64,000 nt of DNA, from contig NZ_RQVT01000005.1 of NCBI RefSeq assembly GCF_004010055.1, positions 1-64,000 of the forward strand. Reading direction: 5' to 3'. The DNA comes from Psychroflexus aestuariivivens (GTDB lineage: Bacteria > Bacteroidota > Bacteroidia > Flavobacteriales > Flavobacteriaceae). Every line of letters begins with the position of its first letter. The first letter of the stretch is position 1. Position numbers and translations under genes: made by a program. Under the pieces are notes generated by a model that was not told where the DNA came from, ran no database searches, and saw only the letters and a program-made list of their open reading frames with translations. Below are positions 25,733-34,738 of the stretch, one piece after another.

Positions 25733-28700
25733 TTATTGCTTAATGATGCGCTTTGTTATGCTTCCTTCTTTAGTATTTATTTTTACTAAATATACACCAT
25801 TACTCAATTGAGATAAATTCAATTTAGAAATTTCGTTATCGAATTCTACATTGTTTAACTCTTGACCTATCATGTTGAAAACAGAGACTTCTGCATTCTC
25901 AAATTTATTCAATCCTGAAATGTTCAACTCATCTTTGACAGGATTTGGATACAAACTTATCGTATTTGCTAATTCTGGATTGTTTGTACTCAAAGTTGTG
26001 TTGTCAAAAGTCAACTGAAAACGATTGCTGTCCATACTTTCAGGAATGCTTGTATCGATGCTAAAACTGTAATTTTCATCGTTCAGCACAATTTCTGTTT
26101 CTGTGTAAGCATCATAAAGAATCACGTCGAAATCTGCGCTTAATTCATTCAAATCAAGGTTGAACACATAATTTTCATGTTGATATTGATTAAGTGACAA
26201 GTTCAAAACTTCATTGTCTTGTGGTGTGGCTCTATACTCCAAACCATAAAACTTATTATTTTGAACAGTTGCTAAATTCTCTTCAGGATTAGTGAATTTC
26301 AAAGCATCAAGTTCGTTGATCTCTGAAGAACTATCATCACTAAATCTCAATTTCAACTGATCTGCTTCTCTGCCACCATTTGTGAAAGTTGAAGCTTCGT
26401 AAAGTTTCAAATTCAATTTTGAAATATCATTATTTGAAAATACTGTATTGATTTCTCCATTTGTATTTTTCGCACTTTGTGTAAAAGTAATTGACGGTGT
26501 AGTTACCGCAGCTGTATTCACAACAAAGAAAGCTTGTCCTGGTCGCAACATTTGATCTTCGGTAGATGAAATAATCTCATACGCACCTTCTGTGGCTGCG
26601 TTTGGATCCCAAACATAAAGATTATTAGAATTTACACCTCCACTAAAGTTTAAGTTTGAAAAATCAACAATACTTTGGTATGGATTCGCAATAAAACTAA
26701 AATCTTCAGCATTTTGAGATAATGCAGGAGAAAGTGCTCCTGTCTGCAATTCGCCAGTTGCTCTAAGTCTTACATTAGTAGGAGTTGCAGAATTATTTGT
26801 CAAATCTATAGTTCTGTTTCCACGAATGTAGATTCTGTAAGACGTTCCAGCTTCCAAAATATCAGTGTCTGTATTAGGTACTGGACTCCAAACTTGTGCA
26901 TCGTTGTCAAACATAAACATAGATGGATTTCCTGTAGCTGTTGCGTCGAAACCATTTTCACCAGTTTCTGAACCAGTAATATGTGTTCCAAAACCATTGT
27001 CATCTGTTCCACCTTCTTGCCAGTTGGCAAAAATTGAATTATCTGTAGTTACAGATGGTGTTAAAAATCTAAACGCGCGACGGTTATTATTACCAGCTGG
27101 AATAAAACGCTCTGTTGTAACATCTCCTGTAACAGTTGATCCTGCAGCTTCTGCTAACTGAGCAGTTCCTGAAGCATTACTTTTGAATGTTAATGTTCCG
27201 TAATTTACTAAATCGCCATTCAGATTTAAAACATCATAAATATTTAAGCTCGCTGTTGCAGCTACAGTTAAATTATTTACTTCAACGTCTGCATTGAATA
27301 CGGCATTTCCGTCGGCGATAAAAATATCGTCTGCATCAGTAGACACTCCTTCTGGATTTTCTGGTGTCCAAGTACCATTTTCAAAAGTGTAGTCGGCATC
27401 TATTGGACTTTGATTCCAAGATAAATTATCGATAGCAACTTGACCACCACCAGTACCTTGTTTAAATTCAATTGTAAATGAACCTTGTACGCTTCCTGGA
27501 ACTGGAATATTTCCTGAATTTTGAACTTCACCAGATTGGTTACTTGTAGAAACAGTTGCGACTAATGCACCATTAATATAAACTTCCAAATTAACGTCTG
27601 TACTAAATACTTGCATATAATCAAACTCAAAATCAGTAATTCCACCACTTAAAGTCGTGTTTAGAGATGAAGATGAGTTGTTTCTTAAAGTAACTGTTTC
27701 GGCAGTAATATCTTGATCACCTCTAGCTTCAACATAATTCCATGTGTTGCCTAAGATACCTAGGAATGTTCCTGCTTGGTATGAACTACTTGTTTCTGGA
27801 TAGTTTTCAAAAGTTTCATTTATATCATAAGCAGTTGGTACTGGCATAACTTCTCCTTCCAAATTAATGTTAATATCATCAGCATTACCACCTGAAATTG
27901 TCAATACATCTGAATAAGTGTTTTCTGACAAGCCAGATTTTAATCTCACATAAACATCAGTCGCTGAACCATCGTATGCTGTTAAAGTAAAAGATTCAGT
28001 GTAACCTGTATTCTCTGATTGAGAAATTTCAAAATTTGAACCAGTTGGTACGGAAACAGTAACATCTGTATTATCTAAATCATTTCCCGACAATTCTATA
28101 ATTTGCGAGTCTGATGGACCTTCACCAAATATATAATCTAATGATAATATGTTTGATACGATTAAAGTTGGCCCACTGCCTGAACCACTAGAAGGTGAAA
28201 CACCAAAACCTTGTTGGCCATCATTCCCAGAAGGTGAAGATGAAACAGTTTCAAATCTAGTGCTTGGATCTGTAAATCCAGTTGTAGTCCCTGTAGTAAT
28301 ACCGTCTAGCAATTGAATGTTTTGATTTGCAGTTGACACACCGTTTCCTGACCATGCCGAACCTGGATCTGAACCTGAAATTCCTAATATATCAGTAGTA
28401 TTTCCTCCATACTTCACAACTAAGGCATCATCACCATTGAAAGTAAAACCTTTATCATAAAAAGCCGAACCATTGTTAAGTGTTATCGTTTCTAAATCAG
28501 AAGTTCCAATCACAATCACCTCTCCAGCAGCAAGTGTGCCTTCAGACAATGTAAAATCAGGAGATGGCGCGTTACCATTTGTTCCCTTTTCAATCACAAG
28601 ATTATTGGCTGAAAAATCAAGAACGCCAGTTGTGTTGTTCCAAATTTCAATTCCCTTTGGAGTAGTCCCAGAATCAGTTTCTATATACTGACTAATGATT

Positions 28701-28774
28701 TGAGCTTGGGTAGAATAACCCATAACTAACAAACCTAGGATTAAAGTTAAATTTTTAAGTAAACTTGTTTTCAT
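25733..28774 (-). CDS. Type IX secreted protein with lamin-tail domain
   Basis: A 1,013-residue protein with a signal peptide (ending near YSTQAQ). Next is a lamin-tail-like domain (residues ~25-190: ISQYIETDSGTTPKGIEIWNN... GEVIVIGTSD... GNDALVVKYGG-like), and an Ig-like domain (LDYIFGEGPSDSQIIELSGND..., ~205-305). The long region shared with the smaller neighbour follows, including ERFIPAGNNNRRAFRF. It ends in a type A sorting domain (LYPNPVKDELNISGL, FNMIGQEL, LSNGVYLVKI, ending KRIIKQ). It is probably displayed on or released from the cell surface. The gap of 311 nt to its paralogue holds only the terminator. Confidence 0.9.
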   Translation of the reverse strand: MKTSLLKNLTLILGLLVMGYSTQAQIISQYIETDSGTTPKGIEIWNNTTGVLDFSANNLVIEKGTNGNAPSPDFTLSEGTLAAGEVIVIGTSDLETITLNNGSAFYDKGFTFNGDDALVVKYGGNTTDILGISGSDPGSAWSGNGVSTANQNIQLLDGITTGTTTGFTDPSTRFETVSSSPSGNDGQQGFGVSPSSGSGSGPTLIVSNILSLDYIFGEGPSDSQIIELSGNDLDNTDVTVSVPTGSNFEISQSENTGYTESFTLTAYDGSATDVYVRLKSGLSENTYSDVLTISGGNADDININLEGEVMPVPTAYDINETFENYPETSSSYQAGTFLGILGNTWNYVEARGDQDITAETVTLRNNSSSSLNTTLSGGITDFEFDYMQVFSTDVNLEVYINGALVATVSTSNQSGEVQNSGNIPVPGSVQGSFTIEFKQGTGGGQVAIDNLSWNQSPIDADYTFENGTWTPENPEGVSTDADDIFIADGNAVFNADVEVNNLTVAATASLNIYDVLNLNGDLVNYGTLTFKSNASGTAQLAEAAGSTVTGDVTTERFIPAGNNNRRAFRFLTPSVTTDNSIFANWQEGGTDDNGFGTHITGSETGENGFDATATGNPSMFMFDNDAQVWSPVPNTDTDILEAGTSYRIYIRGNRTIDLTNNSATPTNVRLRATGELQTGALSPALSQNAEDFSFIANPYQSIVDFSNLNFSGGVNSNNLYVWDPNAATEGAYEIISSTEDQMLRPGQAFFVVNTAAVTTPSITFTQSAKNTNGEINTVFSNNDISKLNLKLYEASTFTNGGREADQLKLRFSDDSSSEINELDALKFTNPEENLATVQNNKFYGLEYRATPQDNEVLNLSLNQYQHENYVFNLDLNELSADFDVILYDAYTETEIVLNDENYSFSIDTSIPESMDSNRFQLTFDNTTLSTNNPELANTISLYPNPVKDELNISGLNKFENAEVSVFNMIGQELNNVEFDNEISKLNLSQLSNGVYLVKINTKEGSITKRIIKQ

Positions 28775-29029
28775 ATTGAAATATTTAAATTTATCATTGT
28801 TTATAACAAAATTAATAAAATTGATTGTCGATACATTTTCTAGTAATTAATAAATCGTTAATAATTCGAAAATGCCTGTATAAGTAGGTTGAGCGGGCTA
28901 ATAGCTGTTAATTTTTTCTAAATCTGAATGTCAATTTTAGGAAAATGCTACTAAAAAATCATCAATTCAGTAGAATTCAAATAATTCATATGAATAAAGT
29001 CTTTGATTTAGAAAGCAAAACGATTTGAT

Positions 29030-29272
29030 TTAAATCTTTGAAAACAAAAATACTAAAATCAATAAAAAACCGAGTTCTATAAAGAAAGTTTTACGTGAAG
29101 AATATTTAGCTTTTTTGATAACGTAATCCATAGCCAAAAGGACAATCGTTGTATAAAACAAACACATCACAACATAAAAGTTCCAAGGAGCTGTTATAAA
29201 TATGATGATATAAATTGCACTTAGAAAAGAAAGTCCAGACAATAACAAATACAAACTTAGTTGCTTAAACAT
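29030..29272 (-). CDS. Small membrane protein of unknown function
   Basis: An 80-residue, mostly hydrophobic protein with three likely membrane segments (residues ~5-29, 31-48 and ~63-78) separated by a basic loop KKAKYSSRK. I do not recognise the family. The frame and length look real, but small AT-rich hydrophobic frames can arise by chance, so confidence is moderate. It stands alone between the type IX gene and the tRNA pair. Confidence 0.5.
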   Translation of the reverse strand: MFKQLSLYLLLSGLSFLSAIYIIIFITAPWNFYVVMCLFYTTIVLLAMDYVIKKAKYSSRKTFFIELGFLLILVFLFSKI

Positions 29273-29448
29273 GAATCACTTTTAGTCATTATTAAAATCA
29301 AATATACTATACAACACACAAAGATTCAAAAGAAAACCATATTTATAAATTCAAGTTTTAGAACGCCTAAAAAGTCACCTTATTAATGCTGCAAAGTTCA
29401 AATTTATAAGATTCCAAAAAGAGAATATAATTTTTTCCGAAAAAGATT

Positions 29449-29477
29449 TTGACAAATCAATTTAAATATTAAATTTG
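29449..29477 (+). promoter_or_regulatory. Bacteroidota-type promoter of the tRNA-Gly/tRNA-Leu pair
   Basis: TTG (29449-29451), an 18-nt spacer and TAAATTTG (29470-29477) fit TTG-N17-23-TAnnTTTG exactly. The -7 box ends 18 nt before tRNA-Gly, and the two tRNA genes share one downstream terminator. Confidence 0.75.
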
Positions 29478-29495
29478 CACTCGCAATAAACGAAT

Positions 29496-29567
29496 GCGAA
29501 AGTAGCTCAGGGGTAGAGCATCACCTTGCCAAGGTGAGGGTCGCGGGTTCAAATCCCGTCTTTCGCT
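29496..29567 (+). tRNA. tRNA-Gly (anticodon GCC)
   Basis: A full cloverleaf: the acceptor arm GCGAAAG/CTTTCGC is seven perfect pairs. The anticodon stem TCACC/GGTGA closes the loop TTGCCAA with anticodon GCC. The T arm is CGGG/CCCG around TTCAAAT. CCA is not encoded. It is 8 nt upstream of tRNA-Leu, so they are co-transcribed. Confidence 0.97.
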
Positions 29568-29575
29568 CTTTTTTT

Positions 29576-29660
29576 GCTCGGATGGTGGAATTGGTAGACA
29601 CGTTGGACTTAAAATCCAATGACCATTGCGGTCGTGCGGGTTCAAGTCCCGCTCCGAGTA
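29576..29660 (+). tRNA. tRNA-Leu (anticodon TAA)
   Basis: The acceptor GCTCGGA/TCCGAGT pairs with one G-T. The anticodon stem TTGGA/TCCAA closes the loop CTTAAAA with anticodon TAA. A long variable arm (TGACCATTGCGGTCGT) marks a class II tRNA, as expected for leucine. CCA is not encoded. Confidence 0.97.
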
Positions 29661-29665
29661 CCTTC

Positions 29666-29692
29666 AAAACCCCTAGAAATAGGGGTTTTTTT
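29666..29692 (+). terminator. Terminator of the tRNA operon
   Basis: AAAACCCCTA (29666-29675), loop GAAA and TAGGGGTTTT (29680-29689) make a 10-bp perfect stem capped by a GNRA tetraloop, followed by more T residues to 29692. Confidence 0.9.
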
Positions 29693-29785
29693 GTTTTAGC
29701 GCCTGATTAGAATTATGGGCGAAAAACTAAGTTATAGATTTGAGTTAATTTTCAATTTTATAGTAAACAACTCTAACTTCAAAAA

Positions 29786-30322
29786 ATGCCAAGAAAACTA
29801 AAAAACAGCGAACTCGACCGCAAGACAGAAGCTGATTTCAAAACAGCGACCAAAACCCCACTCATTATTATTTTGGATAACATTAGAAGTTTAAATAATA
29901 TTGGGTCTGTTTTCCGTAGTTCTGATGCTTTTCTGATTCAGAAAATTTATCTCTGTGGCATTACTGCGCAACCGCCGCACAAAGACATTCAAAAAACAGC
30001 TTTGGGCGCAACCAACACTGTTGATTGGGAATATGCTGAAAAAACCGAAGATATTGTAAAAAAATTACAAGCCAAAAACGTAAAAGTCTGCGCCATCGAA
30101 CAGGCTGAAAATTCTAAAAAATTATCAGATTTTCAACCTCAACAAAACGAAACTTATGCTTTTATACTCGGAAACGAAGTGAAAGGTGTGCAGCAATCTG
30201 TTGTAGATTTGGCTGATGAAGTTTTGGAAATTCCGCAACTCGGAACCAAACATTCTCTGAATATTTCTGTCACCACAGGAATTTGCATTTGGGATTTTGT
30301 TCAGAAAACAAATATTGTTTAA
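29786..30322 (+). CDS. SpoU/TrmH-family RNA 2'-O-methyltransferase
   Basis: A 178-residue SPOUT enzyme that 2'-O-methylates tRNA or rRNA ribose with S-adenosylmethionine. The three SpoU motifs are visible: NIRSLNNIGSVFRSSDAF (motif 1, Asn and Arg), ILGNEVKGVQQSVVDLADEVLEIPQ (motif 2) and GTKHSLNISVTTGICIWDF (motif 3, the knot with the SAM site). It lies just after two tRNA genes, which fits but does not prove a tRNA target. A TAGATTTG at 29735-29742 is a possible -7 box. Its stop overlaps the stop of the convergent uvrB by 2 nt. Confidence 0.88.
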   Translation: MPRKLKNSELDRKTEADFKTATKTPLIIILDNIRSLNNIGSVFRSSDAFLIQKIYLCGITAQPPHKDIQKTALGATNTVDWEYAEKTEDIVKKLQAKNVKVCAIEQAENSKKLSDFQPQQNETYAFILGNEVKGVQQSVVDLADEVLEIPQLGTKHSLNISVTTGICIWDFVQKTNIV

Positions 30323-32325
30323 GCTTCTTCGGCTTTTAATTTTTCTTGCAATATTTTCAATTCATCGCGGAATCTTGCAGCTTCCATAAAATCTAAATCT
30401 TTGGCAGCCTTTTCCATAGATTTGCGCACTTTCGTCATTTGCGTTTTCAATTCTTTAGTAGAATAGTCTGCCGCCGCTTCTTCTGCCGCCTCCAAAGTTG
30501 GTGTGTCTACAATTTTATATGGTTCTGCTCTTTTCCCACCAAGTGCCGAATCCAATGATTTGTTCAAGGCTGTTGGTGTTATGTTGTGTTTGGTGTTGTA
30601 TTCTATTTGTTTATTTCTACGGTATTCGGTTTGGTCAATAGTTTTTTGCATACTCTCGGTAATTTTATCCGCATACAAAATCGCTTTGCCTTCCAAATGT
30701 CGCGCTGCTCTACCGATAGTTTGCGTTAGGGTTCGGTTGCTTCTCAAAAAACCTTCTTTGTCCGCATCCAAAATCGCCACCAGTGAAACTTCTGGCAAAT
30801 CTAAACCTTCCCGGAGCAAATTGACCCCGACCAAAACATCAAATACACCTTTTCGTAAATCCGACATGATTTCAACACGTTCTAAAGTGTCAATATCACT
30901 ATGAATATAACGGGTTTTAATTTTAACCCGAGACAAATATTTAGTCAATTCTTCAGCCATGCGTTTGGTCAAAGTCGTGACTAATACACGCTGATTTTTC
31001 TGAACACGAATGTCTATTTCTTCAATCAGATCATCAATTTGGTTTTGGCTAGGTCGGACTTCAATCACAGGATCCAAAAGTCCAGTTGGTCGAATAACCT
31101 GCTCCACCACCACCCCATCGCTTTTTTGCAATTCATAGTCTGCAGGCGTAGCGCTGACGTAAACAACCTGATTTTGCAAAGCTTCAAATTCTTCTAAGCG
31201 CAACGGACGGTTATCCATCGCTGCCGGCAACCTGAAACCATAATCTACCAAATTTTCTTTTCTTGAACGGTCGCCACCATACATTGCGCCGACTTGTGGA
31301 ATTGTAACATGACTTTCGTCCACAATCATCATAAAATCGTCGGGGAAATAATCCAGTAGGCAGAACGGTCGCGTCCCTGGTTTTCGGCCATCCAGATATC
31401 TAGAGTAGTTTTCTATACCAGAACAATAGCCCAGTTCTTTAATCATTTCCAGATCAAAATTTGTACGCTCTTCAATGCGTTTGGCTTCCAAAGGTTTGCC
31501 AATTTCTTTGAAATATTCAATTTGTTTTCCCAAATCGAGTGCGATTTGATCAATAGCTTGATTTAAAACATCTGGTGAAGTCACAAAAATATTTGCCGGA
31601 TAAATATTGAGTTTGTCGTATTTCGCTAAAATTTCGTTATTCTGAACATCAAAAGCTTCGATTTCTTCGATTTCATCCCCAAAGAAATGAATGCGGTAAG
31701 CATGGTCAGCATAACCTGGAAACACATCTAGAGTGTCACCTTTTATTCTGAAATTACCATGACTGAATTGCGCTTCAGTTCTGGAATATAAACTTTGTAC
31801 TAGCCGTTGTAATAATTTGGTTCTCGGTATTTCCTGATCGATTTCGATAGAAATTACATTTTTCTGAAATTCTACAGGATTTCCAATTCCGTAAATACAA
31901 CTTACGGAGGCCACCACCAAAACATCACGCCGACCAGACAGTAAAGATGATGTCGTGCTTAATCTTAATTTTTCGATTTCATCATTGATGGACAAATCCT
32001 TTTCGATATAAGTTCCACTGGAGGGAATAAAAGCTTCGGGCTGATAATAGTCGTAATACGACACAAAATATTCAACTGCATTATCTGGAAAAAAAGCTTT
32101 AAATTCTGAATACAACTGCGCCGCCAGGGTTTTGTTATGCGCCAAAACCAAAGTCGGTTTCTGAACACTTTCAACCACATTGGCCATAGTAAAAGTTTTA
32201 CCAGAACCAGTAACTCCAAGTAAAGTTTGGTAGCGATCGCTATTGTTGATGCCATCCACAATTTTTTGAATGGCTTGCGGTTGATCGCCCGTCGGTTGAA
32301 AATCAGATTTCAATTCGAATTTCAT
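30319..32325 (-). CDS. uvrB: Excinuclease ABC subunit B
   Basis: UvrB is the damage-verifying helicase-like subunit of nucleotide excision repair, loading UvrC for incision. The 668-residue protein shows Walker A GVTGSGKT (37-44), the beta-hairpin region YYDYYQPEAFIPSSGTYIEKD, the DESH-type box VDESHVTIPQVG, motifs V/VI (GVNLLREGLDLPEVSLVAILDADKEGFLRS, then TQTIGRAARH), and a C-terminal UVR motif (AAKDLDFMEAARFRDEL). Length and motif order are normal. The gene is convergent with the SpoU methyltransferase gene and shares its stop region. Confidence 0.98.
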   Translation of the reverse strand: MKFELKSDFQPTGDQPQAIQKIVDGINNSDRYQTLLGVTGSGKTFTMANVVESVQKPTLVLAHNKTLAAQLYSEFKAFFPDNAVEYFVSYYDYYQPEAFIPSSGTYIEKDLSINDEIEKLRLSTTSSLLSGRRDVLVVASVSCIYGIGNPVEFQKNVISIEIDQEIPRTKLLQRLVQSLYSRTEAQFSHGNFRIKGDTLDVFPGYADHAYRIHFFGDEIEEIEAFDVQNNEILAKYDKLNIYPANIFVTSPDVLNQAIDQIALDLGKQIEYFKEIGKPLEAKRIEERTNFDLEMIKELGYCSGIENYSRYLDGRKPGTRPFCLLDYFPDDFMMIVDESHVTIPQVGAMYGGDRSRKENLVDYGFRLPAAMDNRPLRLEEFEALQNQVVYVSATPADYELQKSDGVVVEQVIRPTGLLDPVIEVRPSQNQIDDLIEEIDIRVQKNQRVLVTTLTKRMAEELTKYLSRVKIKTRYIHSDIDTLERVEIMSDLRKGVFDVLVGVNLLREGLDLPEVSLVAILDADKEGFLRSNRTLTQTIGRAARHLEGKAILYADKITESMQKTIDQTEYRRNKQIEYNTKHNITPTALNKSLDSALGGKRAEPYKIVDTPTLEAAEEAAADYSTKELKTQMTKVRKSMEKAAKDLDFMEAARFRDELKILQEKLKAEEA

Positions 32326-32657
32326 GCAATTTTAATTTGAAATAAAAATACTCAGTTGAATCGTTTCTGCCAAGTTTAAAGCAAAAGCTTTAGATGAATT
32401 TCACATAGGCTTAGCATATTATTTTTTTAATCTAATTCAGTGGGAATGCTTTTTCAATGGATATTCTTTTTACAAATAGAACAAATTCAAAATTATCATT
32501 TTGGGTTTCAGTAGTCAATAGCTGGAGTTAAAATTAAACATTTTGAGATTAACTCATTATTTATCGGTTGTACGTTGTTTCCCAAATCCTGCAAGCATTT
32601 CAACTATCGCTTAGTTGGAGGAAAATTAGTAGCTATTATTGGATTCATGATTTTAAC
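32326..32657. other. Spacer, nothing identified
   Basis: 332 nt between the start of uvrB and the end of the hydrolase gene. It is AT-rich on the uvrB side. A plus-strand frame from about 32575 is open into the hydrolase gene on the opposite strand, but I judge it a shadow. No tRNA, terminator with a clear stem, or gene remnant that I can name is present. Confidence 0.5.
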
Positions 32658-33587
32658 TTACCTAAATCCTAAAACTTCATTAGCCAGCGAATTACTATGC
32701 AGCGATACAGATTCTAATATTTGTTTCCAAACCTGCTCTTCTGCATCTAGGAAATGACCTTTATCTTCAATGAAATGAGTCGTACAGCTTGGTATTTCCT
32801 GAGCCATTTTGATGACCGGCTGAACTGGCGCTAAGGTGTCTGACATGCCATGCCAAATTTGTACAGGTATTTTGATCTGTGAAACTTCAAAGCCCCATGG
32901 TTTTGCCAGTAATGCAGGCTCCGAAGCTGCCTCGTGTACTCCATTTCGAAGCGCTTCTTTCATATGCATAAGCACATGTTCTCCTGATTCTTTTCGCTGC
33001 ATTACTTCCTGATCGGAGGGACACAAATGGTCAATCTGTGTTTGCACAGACCGGATATATTTTTCAGGATCGGTATGCATAAGCTTTTTCCCATATGAAA
33101 GTGTCATTCGGACCAAAAAGGGAAAGTACTTTGATAAAAAGAATGCCGTTCGGTTTTCTTTGCACATTTCCTGGGGAGGTTTTTGCTTTTCAAATTGATT
33201 GATGCCTGCCACGATTCCGCAGAACGCCACCCGATCTGGGAGTGAATACGCACAGGCTGAAGCATAAGCACTGCCACCAGAGGTGCCAATGACAGAAAAC
33301 TTGTGTATGCCAAGATAATCAGCCAGCTCTACGATGTCTTTCGGATAATCCAAAACCGTTCTTCCAGCTTTCTTATCAGAAAGCCCGTATCCAGGCCTGT
33401 CTGTGGCAATTATTCTTATGCCAAGTGCCTTGGATATGGGATCATCCTGAAGAAAAAATAACCTTGAACCCGGTGTCCCATGAAACAAAAATATTGGAAA
33501 TCCGGATTGATCTCCGTACTCCGCATAACCCAAAGTTCTTCCATCCTGCAGCTTGTGAGTAAGCGCAGTTGCATCATTATTTCTCAT
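32658..33587 (-). CDS. Alpha/beta hydrolase
   Basis: A 309-residue hydrolase-fold protein: HGTPG (36-40) at the oxyanion hole, RPGYGLSD after strand 4, the nucleophile elbow GTSGGSA with Ser103, and a late Asp/His pair (WHGMSDTLAPV; IEDKGHFLDAEE) completing the triad. The motif pattern fits the proline iminopeptidase/epoxide hydrolase-like group, but the substrate is not assigned. It follows an AraC-type regulator by 11 nt on the same strand, so the two form a small operon. Its sequence is visibly richer in G and C than the surrounding genes, which suggests transfer. Confidence 0.85.
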   Translation of the reverse strand: MRNNDATALTHKLQDGRTLGYAEYGDQSGFPIFLFHGTPGSRLFFLQDDPISKALGIRIIATDRPGYGLSDKKAGRTVLDYPKDIVELADYLGIHKFSVIGTSGGSAYASACAYSLPDRVAFCGIVAGINQFEKQKPPQEMCKENRTAFFLSKYFPFLVRMTLSYGKKLMHTDPEKYIRSVQTQIDHLCPSDQEVMQRKESGEHVLMHMKEALRNGVHEAASEPALLAKPWGFEVSQIKIPVQIWHGMSDTLAPVQPVIKMAQEIPSCTTHFIEDKGHFLDAEEQVWKQILESVSLHSNSLANEVLGFR

Positions 33588-33598
33588 GTGTAATTAAT

Positions 33599-34162
33599 TT
33601 ATTTATAATAAAGCTCGCATAACTGCTGAGTAAGAGAGGTCTCAAAGCTATGATGTATTCTTTCTTCAACCTTTCGGCTTCTTTCATTTGTGGCATTTAA
33701 AATACACACCTGTAGTTTATCCAGATCCTTAAAATCGAAGGTCTTTCGTTCCAAGGCATCGTTAACTAAATATTGCAGATCCTGCAAGTTCTTCGATCCT
33801 GATATAATTAAAGGAGCATCATCATCTACTTCTTTATTCAGTCGATTGATGAGGTATTTAATATCTGAAGGAGCGATTTTTACCAGGCTTTTAAACCTCC
33901 TGCTAAAGGTCTCATAATTCTTATAGCCCAGTAAGCAGGCAATGTCCTGCACTTTGTAATCCTCTACCTTTATCAGTTCCAGGCTTTCCCGAATTTTGAA
34001 GAGTTCGGCATAGTGAATGGGCGAATAGCCCAATTCCTTTTTAAAAGTCCTAGAAAAATGAATAGGAGACAGACAAGCTACATCAGCTAATTCCTGCAAA
34101 GAAAACGTCTTGTTAAGATGCTGCTTGATATACCTTTCTACTGATTCTAAAGAGTTCATCAT
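33599..34162 (-). CDS. AraC-family transcriptional regulator
   Basis: A 187-residue protein with the AraC/XylS double helix-turn-helix at the N terminus (residues ~5-100: FSLQELADVACLSPIHFSRTFKKELGYSPIHYAELFKIRESLELI, then VQDIACLLGYKNYETFSRRFKSL). The C-terminal ~85 residues are a short variable part, not a typical AraC sugar pocket or a full GyrI domain. It lies 11 nt upstream of the hydrolase and probably controls it. Like the hydrolase, it has a higher G+C than the flanks. Confidence 0.85.
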   Translation of the reverse strand: MMNSLESVERYIKQHLNKTFSLQELADVACLSPIHFSRTFKKELGYSPIHYAELFKIRESLELIKVEDYKVQDIACLLGYKNYETFSRRFKSLVKIAPSDIKYLINRLNKEVDDDAPLIISGSKNLQDLQYLVNDALERKTFDFKDLDKLQVCILNATNERSRKVEERIHHSFETSLTQQLCELYYK

Positions 34163-34414
34163 CTCATTTTTTAATGATAAAACAAATGTACATGCTTTTA
34201 CGCTTTAAGCTATGACGAATTTTAGCTTTGTGACAATAGTTAAATGACTTTTGATACTAAACTAAACGCATCGGAAGCGAAGATTAAAATATCCTTCTGT
34301 TATTTTGTTGTATTTAGAGTAATGCAGTCCATTTTCCATAACTCCAGCTATTGCGAAGACATAGTGTTTACATTATTATTTTTTTAGAAAACTTGATTTA
34401 TTGTCATTCAGAAT

Positions 34415-34738
34415 TTAGTCAACAAAAGTTTCTCTTATAATGCTTTTGCAATTCGCTATTTCAGATTTAGTTAATCTGTCAAATTTTCTTATAATACGAG
34501 TTTTGTCAATTGTTCGAATTTGGTCAATCGCAATCATTCCATTTTTTCCATTATGGCTAACTTTTATTCTTGTCGGATACTGTTTTAGGTTTGTTGTCAT
34601 TGGAGCTACAACAATTGTCCTTAGAAACTTATTAATTTCATTTGGCGATAAAATTACGCAAGGACGAGTTTTTTTGATTTCGCTACCAACTGTTGGATCA
34701 AGATTTACGAGTACAATTGAATATTGTTTTAGTTCCAT
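34415..34738 (-). CDS. mazF: MazF/PemK-type endoribonuclease toxin
   Basis: A 107-residue toxin of the MazF/PemK fold that cleaves mRNA, probably at a short sequence motif. Characteristic stretches are VNLDPTVGSEIKKTRPCVILS (the loop with the catalytic Arg), TIVVAPMTTNLKQYPTRIKV and GMIAIDQIRTIDKTRI. Length is normal. It overlaps the upstream antitoxin gene by 10 nt on the minus strand, giving the usual antitoxin-then-toxin order. I do not see an inverted repeat that I can call the operator. Confidence 0.9.
   Translation of the reverse strand: MELKQYSIVLVNLDPTVGSEIKKTRPCVILSPNEINKFLRTIVVAPMTTNLKQYPTRIKVSHNGKNGMIAIDQIRTIDKTRIIRKFDRLTKSEIANCKSIIRETFVD

Noticed and set aside
30503-30904. A 133-residue plus-strand frame over uvrB
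   Set aside because: Serine- and leucine-rich antisense translation with no domain; a shadow of uvrB.
32575-32757. A 60-residue plus-strand frame entering the hydrolase gene
   Set aside because: The second half is antisense to the conserved hydrolase C terminus; no signal peptide or known motif.
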